Shown here one piece after another: positions 58,361-64,000 of a DNA stretch of 64,000 bases. Positions within the stretch are counted from its first letter, which is position 1; each line of letters starts with the position of its first letter. The stretch is from Delphinus delphis (Eukaryota; Chordata; Mammalia; Artiodactyla; Delphinidae): contig NC_082688.1 of assembly GCF_949987515.2 (NCBI RefSeq), positions 105,875,893 to 105,939,892 of the forward strand, given 5' to 3'. The notes below the pieces were generated by a model that was not told where the DNA came from, made no database searches, and saw only the letters and a list, made by a program, of their open reading frames with translations. The translations under genes and the position numbers were made by a program.

Positions 58361-58738
58361 TACTGTGACTTTTTGAGGCTGAGAATATATATCCTGACCC
58401 ATAAATCCACCTCTTTGGATCCTGTCTGAAAAGAACGTATGTGATGATAAATTATAAAATGTCTTTTCCATGCCATCTGGCTTCCTGCGTTCTCTCTTGT
58501 ACTCTCTCCACCTTCCCGTTGTTTGGTTACAGGTGAGTTTCACAGACGGCCAGGTGCAAATCTGTAGCTGTTACCATACGAGAAAACTGGCAAAAGAATA
58601 GCTTGCCACTTCCTGGTGTTCACCAGTTGGAAAACCCAATACAACACTTAAAATTTTTCAGTATCTCCTGTATAGTCAGCATTCAAACTGGAGATAAATT
58701 CTTTTCATGCCCAGCTAGTTGGTGCAGAAAGGGAGTTA

Positions 58739-58970
58739 ATAAATTATTTTTTAAATTTTTATATAATTTTTAAAGGTTACTTTCCATTTACAGTTATTAC
58801 AAACTATTGGCTGTAGTCCCCATGTTGTATAAAACATCCTTGAGCCTGTCTTATACCCAATGATTTGTACCTCCTACTCCTCCACCCCTAGATTGCCCTC
58901 CCCTCCCCACTGGTAACCACTAGTTTGTTCTATCTATGAGTCTGCTTCTCAACAAGGGAATTTTAATCGA
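58739..58970 (-). repeat. L1 LINE 3' UTR
   Basis: Antisense L1 3' region: 'gttactttccatttacagtt', 'gtagtccccatgttgtataa', 'cactggtaaccactagtttg'. Truncated at its right. Confidence 0.8.
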
Positions 58971-60032
58971 TACCTGTGCTGGCCTTGCTCTCAAATACCG
59001 GTGGCATTGTGACATATCCATGCCTGTGTCAAACACTCCAAGTCACCGTCGGGTCCTCTGGCTCGAGGACCCTTTTCTAAGAGGCACATTTTTTTGCACG
59101 ATCTCTGGTCTAAATTTACACACGGCCCACGGTCATTTCCTGGACAGCGGGTTAGAACTCTGAAGCCGGTGGTCCAGAAAGGGCCTGCTGCTTTAGAGAG
59201 GTCTGAGTGAAGTGCGGAGGAGGGAAGGCTTTTCCTGTGGCAGAACAGAGCAGCAAAACCAAGTGTTTGGTTGAAATATGTCTGTGATGAACCCACTTTA
59301 ATTTTTGTTTAAAAATGTCATTACATTTTCTGTTCAAATGTTTTACAAGCTGTATTCTGACTACAATGGAGGCTTTCTAAGAAATCAGTCCCAAAGAACT
59401 CTTGCTGGAATATTCTGTATCCAAGGCAGGCTATAAAAGTTAGAGCTGTTGCTAAGGGAACCAACGGAGGAATTTAAATGTGTAAATCTCTCTATTATAT
59501 TTAAATTTCAGGTAACATCTGGCCTGAGCTTTACTTTGAGGTGAAGAGGAAAGCGAAATAGGAATTATAACAAAGACTAACGAGATGGGCACCATCATTT
59601 TTTTAGAACTCTCTACCTCTAGTGTTTATATTTTACTCTTTTAATAAACAATTCTGTTTTCTTTTTATAAAGGTCCTAGATATGCTCCACTTGGAGAGGC
59701 ACCCTGCTTTTCAGGCCAAGCCCTCAGCGAAGGCAGTTCCCATTGCTGGGGGTTGCTTACCTTCAGAGAGAGGCAAAGTGATGAGGAAGAAATAGTTCTC
59801 CTGTGTTTTTACCATTGAAGCTGAAATCTCTAGAGTGACAGAAGAAATTCCACAGTTTACTTGCTGTGCTTTTTTTCTCCAGTTCCATTCTACCTAAAAT
59901 GCTTTTTTGGACTCTTAAAATACTAGATAGAAAGAAGTAATTTTCTTGTGCTGAAAAATGGTCAGAGCAATCCCAATAGGTAATACTAATGATTAGTAAT
60001 GTCGAGTTATGACCAATATTCTGGGTATTATC
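58971..60032. other. no recognised feature
   Basis: Unique-looking sequence; frames of 60-128 codons on the minus strand have no family traits. Confidence 0.45.
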
Positions 60033-60182
60033 CAGTTGACCCTTGGACAACACGGGGCTTAGGGGTGCTGACTCTCCGTGCGGTTGAATATCCATGTATG
60101 ACTTTACAGGCGGCCCTCCGTATCTACAGTTCCACATCTGTGGATTCAACCAAGCAAACGCGGACTGTGTAGTACTGTATTT
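60033..60182. mobile_element. pogo/Tigger-like DNA element, left part
   Basis: Starts 'cagttgacccttggacaaca', the terminal sequence of a mammal-wide nonautonomous Tigger-type element, then 'ggcggccctccgtatctaca' and 'gtagtactgtattt' where a SINE has inserted. Resumes at 60617. Confidence 0.75.
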
Positions 60183-60603
60183 CTATTTATTTTTTAATTT
60201 ATTATTTTTTAAAATTTATTAATTTTATTTTATTTATTTATTTTTGGCTTCATTGGTCTTTGTTGCTGTGCGCGGGCTTTCTCTAGTTGTGGCGAGCGGG
60301 GGCTACTCTTCGTTGCGGTGCGCGGGCTTCTCATTGCAGTGGCTTCTCTTGTTGCAGAGCACGGGCTCTAGGCATGTGGGCTCAGTAGTTGTGGCTCACA
60401 GGCTCTAGAGCGCAGGCTCAGTAGTTGTGGCACGCGGGCCTAGTAGTTGTGGCTAGCAGGCTCTAGAGTGCAGGCTCAGTAGTTGTGGCACATGGGCTTA
60501 GTTGCTCCGTGGCATGTGGGATCTTCCCGGACCAGGGCTCGAACCTGTGTCCCCTGCATTGGTAGGCGGAGTCTTAACCACTGCGCCACCAAGGAAGTCC
60601 CCT
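60183..60603 (-). mobile_element. enlarged CHR SINE inserted in the Tigger-like element
   Basis: Minus-strand head 'ggacttccttggtggcgcag', body of the 'cattggtctttgttgctgtg' type, left tail of TTTA repeats. The middle has a 58-bp tandem duplication, 60384-60441 and 60442-60499, identical at 52 of 58 positions. Target duplication 'gtagtactgtattt' (60169-60182) against 'gtagttctgttta' (60604-60616). Confidence 0.93.
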
Positions 60604-60665
60604 GTAGTTCTGTTTAGTGGAAAAAGTCCATGTATAAGGGGACCAGCACAGTTCAAATCCGTATT
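60604..60665. mobile_element. pogo/Tigger-like DNA element, right part
   Basis: 'agtggaaaaagtccatgtat' and 'gcacagttcaaatccgtatt' continue the element interrupted at 60182. The far terminal repeat is missing or decayed. Confidence 0.65.
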
Positions 60666-61054
60666 AGGAATTTAATATATATTATTGCACTTAAATTTAT
60701 ATTATGTTAAGACAGAGGTATGATTCGTGATCCCAAGCATATAAAATGCACACCAGCTGAACAGAAGATGACAGCAATGTTCTCCACATCTGTGTGCCCC
60801 TATGCTAAAAAATATTTAGATTGAACCATATGAAATTGCTGTTTTGTGAGTTGAAAGTGTCAAATATCGTCAATTTCACGTGGTTCAACACAGCACGAAT
60901 TTCCTTGGGTTATATCTGACGTTTCACAGGCATAAAAAACGTGGGGTTTTCCACAAATGTATAACCACACAGGAAAGAAAAAACTCTTAAAGATTCTATC
61001 TGATAATCACAGATCTGAAGAGCTAGACGGTTCCCAGGGTTTGTGTGGTGGCCC
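60666..61054. other. no recognised feature
   Basis: AT-rich unique-looking sequence. Confidence 0.45.
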
Positions 61055-61150
61055 TGCCTGGTTTTACAGAAGTGGGGTCCCGGGAGGTAAGGAGATGTGC
61101 CTGCTGTCAGGGGTGAGTTGATGCCCAGTGTGAGTGAGGCTGGGATGCGG
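61055..61150 (-). repeat. MIR fragment
   Basis: 'ggttttacagaagtggggtc' through 'gatgcgggccc', antisense MIR. Short. Confidence 0.45.
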
Positions 61151-62259
61151 GCCCGTGCAGAGTCTGTAACACCTGCCCAGCCTTCCCCTATTGATTCTTA
61201 ATTACAGGCCATCAAAGCTAACATCGCCAGTCTCTAACTTAGAAGTAAACTCCCTGTGGTTGGTTGTACCAGGCACAGGGTTCTAGGCAGTAGGCTGTCC
61301 TGTGGCGCAGAAACAAGTGACGGGGAGGGAGTTCGACATCCTCTGTGGAGGTGACGGAGGATGTCACCTGACGGTCAGGTGAGGACGGGGCAGCTAGCCC
61401 GGAGCAGGGCCTGTGGGTGCCCTTCTGGGAGCGCCAGCAGGACGGACGGCGTGCAGATGAGTGACCTGTGATGTGTGTTAGCCTGAGAGGAAATCCGCTT
61501 CCATCTCCGATCCTTGTTGTATACTGAAGAGGGTATACACTTAACAACCAAACGCGTCCTCTTCGCTGGGATTCCGGGTATCTCAGTAAATCATCAGTGG
61601 TGTCTCCTTCATTTTGACGCCAGCTTTAGGAGATAGGATTTCTGCCTTTATTTCCCACTTTTACTCAAAAGTATATTTTTTAAAAATTTGTTTTCTGTAC
61701 GTGTGTGTAAAGAAATTGTTTTATGATTTTGTTTAATTTAGGATGTTCGAGGTACCTGCCATTTTTCATGGCAGTCATCTGAAAGATCCTTTTGACCTTC
61801 AGAAGTCAAGTGCCTTCTCTGAGAGCCAAAAAAATACATACTTGGAATCAGCATTTAAAAAAAAATCTGTGCCTGTTTCATCATAAGAGGATGGTGGTAT
61901 ACTGGGAAATGAAAGAATTCAGTGAAAACTCATCTCAGCGTAAATGAGTTAAGCCATTAGAAGGAATTGACCATCAGCTTAATAGGAATTTGTCATGTGA
62001 CATTGGAGCTAACAGTTAATGCAGCAGTTTTCAATCTTTTATGAAGTGGGATAACTCTTCTCAGTGGAAATCTTGGAACCTTATGCTTAACACAGACAGA
62101 AGCAGAGTGGCGATTGCGGAGGAGGAGGGAGCCCAGAGTCTGGGCAGTGCAGCCCGCCCCTCTCTTCCTTAGGTGATCTCCTCAGAAACTTGCACACCAT
62201 TGTGCTAATGCATTCATTACCTAGATACAGTAATCCCTTAAGTAAGCATAAGTGTTATA
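61151..62259. other. no recognised feature
   Basis: 61240-61560 is GC-richer with a 102-codon minus frame lacking any domain. The rest is unique-looking. Confidence 0.45.
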
Positions 62260-62470
62260 ATTTTCCAGGCATGTTTTTATACGTCATTTTATTTGACTCT
62301 GGAGAACAGACAGCGAAGGCTGTCTTATCCCCATTGTCCCCATTTTTCATAAAAGGAAATTGATGATCAGAGAGGTTAGTAACAGGTCCAGGGTCAGACA
62401 GCTAATATGTAAGGCAGCAGCGTTTGGAATGTAGTTCTTCTGACTCTTAGTTTAGGGCTCATTTCACTGA
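62260..62470 (-). repeat. MIR SINE
   Basis: 'ggaaattgatgatcagagag', 'cagggtcagacagctaatat' and 'atttcactgaaccatat', antisense MIR. Confidence 0.8.
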
Positions 62471-63239
62471 ACCATATAGGGCTGTCTGTGGGCAAAATAA
62501 AAATGTGGGCTTTTTTGAATTAAACTCTTTCTAGAATGTTTTGTTCAGTGGTGGATGGTAAACTGAGGATGTTCAGACTGGGGCGACTGGGCTATAACCC
62601 TTCTCATCGTAGATAGAAGGAAAAGATTTAAAAAACGGACTTCTCTTTGAGAGTTCATTCATTGGTGTGAACTGGTTTCAGTAAATGCACAAGATGCTCA
62701 GTAAGGAGGGATTTGAGGCCTGAAGGCTTAGGAGCCGTCCGACAGGGTGTGAAAGTGACAGCGAAGGGAGAGAGAGAAGACAGCCAGGCTTACACTTCCC
62801 GTAGCTCCAGAGATGAGCATTCCTGGCTGAGGGAACACATGCAGCCCACCAATTTTCAAAATACAGCCTTTGTTCCTTTTTCAGGATAAAAATTAAAGGC
62901 TGCTTTCATGTTTCTACTTCTCAAATATGTCAGTTTTTTCAATGACAGTCTTTCATTCAATATAGTAGATAATCTGAATTGTAAGAATATTGTATATTTC
63001 CCCATGGGACCAAATTAAGCTATTTGCATTTTAAGTGGAATAAAAGGCGCTAAAAACATTTTTTTCCCCTCCTGAATCATTTTTGGAAAAAGAGGTTGCT
63101 CGCCACCGATCTATTTCATAATATTATCTGGGTAAAAGCCACTTTGCCGAAAATACACCTACCTGAATGGAACAATACTAGCATAGAATTCAGCCCAAAG
63201 GGTGGAAAATTTAGTGAGAGAGATTTGGGTTCAACCTGA
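62471..63239. other. repeat-poor interval
   Basis: No transposon, gene or RNA recognised. Confidence 0.5.
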
Positions 63240-63260
63240 CAGCAGCAGCAGCAGCAGCAA
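63240..63260. repeat. (CAG)n microsatellite, about six units
   Basis: 'acagcagcagcagcagcagc' followed by 'aaag'. Not in a supported reading frame. Confidence 0.9.
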
Positions 63261-64000
63261 AGTCCCCACAACAACAGAGCTAGTCACCAGGAGCAGGTGG
63301 CCTCGTGGTCCCAGGCTTCCCATCCCCAGAAACGTGCAGAGGATGCACGCTGCCAGTCCTGGATCAGTGGCACGTTAGACCGCTCCGTTCTGTTGCGATC
63401 CGAGATTCTATTATTTTAGAGGTTTTCATTTTGCTGTCACTTCAGAATGAGTGCTTTGACTTTCTTGCATTTGAGTAGATGAGGCCGAAGGTTACTTAGG
63501 TTTGAGTTTCTTATGTTTCATGAATTTCTTACTTTTGGAATTTTCTCAGAAAGAATCTGAGAACATTATGATGTTAATTGGACCAGGTTTGCTAATATAT
63601 TTTAAGAGCGTGTAATCTGGGAATTAAAAAAAAATTGATCTGAATATTGGATCATAAAACAATAGTCTATATACTTTTTATTTTAAAAATATCATTTTTA
63701 AGTCTTGGAATGACACTGGTGTTGATAAATTTGTCCTCCTTGTAAAAAGTAGAGAGGGGCTGCTGAAAGTTGTGTAAAGTGCCCGTATGTTCTACTTATT
63801 TGCATAGGTTTTCAAAGACGTTCTATTTTTATTTTCGATTCATTTTCAGATTTCAAGTAGTTTTCCTAAATGTTTAGTTTTGCCTTTATCAGCTTTAGTC
63901 CTTAATGGTCTGTAATAAATTCATGTTTCAATGTACTAAGGGCACAGTATTATAAACAACAACAACAAAAGAACAAACAAAAAACCCCTAAGTGAACTCT
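63261..64000. other. no recognised feature
   Basis: AT-rich unique-looking sequence, ending with an imperfect (AAC)n run at 63955-63975. Confidence 0.45.

Noticed and set aside
1..64000. A previously undescribed gene system, operon, CRISPR or phage-type locus
   Set aside because: The base composition, SINEs, L1s and absence of long ORFs show ordinary vertebrate noncoding DNA. Nothing supports such a system here.

Overview
This is a mammalian nuclear DNA window, almost certainly from a cetartiodactyl and most probably a cetacean. It carries eleven tRNA-Glu-derived SINEs of the CHR type. Several belong to the abundant whale/dolphin subfamilies whose minus-strand heads read roughly 'gggcttccctggtggcgcagtgg', and two are of the 'gcggtacgcgggcctctcac' subtype. 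It also carries short L1 3' ends of the cetartiodactyl type, plus older mammal-wide MIR, L2, CR1/L3, hAT and pogo/Tigger-like remnants. I see no protein-coding gene, rRNA, functional tRNA, CRISPR array or operon. Essentially all open reading frames over 60 codons are chance frames or translations of SINE/L1 sequence.

Layout. 1-3078: broken L1 pieces, including an L1 inserted into an older hAT transposon. 3079-9494: mostly unique sequence with two MIRs, an L1-SINE composite and a CT-rich tract. 9495-16340: three clear insertions or hosts (a SINE with a 15-bp target duplication, a SINE inside a MIR, an old L1), several L2s and a GA-rich tract. 16351-19480: two adjacent minus-strand L1s with a SINE in the first. 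19695-24080: repeat-poor, with a locally duplicated ~125-bp motif, a GA-rich tract and a possible cryptic exon on the plus strand. 24900-32680: MIR/L2 and a long run of minus-strand L1s, one SINE. 33000-39000: L2, CR1/L3 and unique DNA. 39000-46640: SINEs, L1s and L2s, including the only plus-strand SINE and the only plus-strand L1. 47500-48480: a degenerate coding-like stretch on the minus strand that I cannot identify. 50120-54371: L2, a SINE nested in the target duplication of an L1, and a truncated SINE. 54830-64000: MER5A-like, L2 and MIR remnants, an enlarged SINE in a pogo/Tigger-like element, then mostly unique DNA.

The most informative large-scale pattern is strand bias. By my reading 11 of 12 L1 groups and 10 of 11 SINEs lie on the minus strand, whereas MIRs split evenly. 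Antisense enrichment of L1 is well known inside introns, so the window may lie inside a large intron of a plus-strand transcription unit; this is an inference. I found no previously undescribed biological system. Repeat names come from recognition by eye, so boundaries of old elements are good to perhaps 20-50 bases; target-site duplications quoted were read directly.
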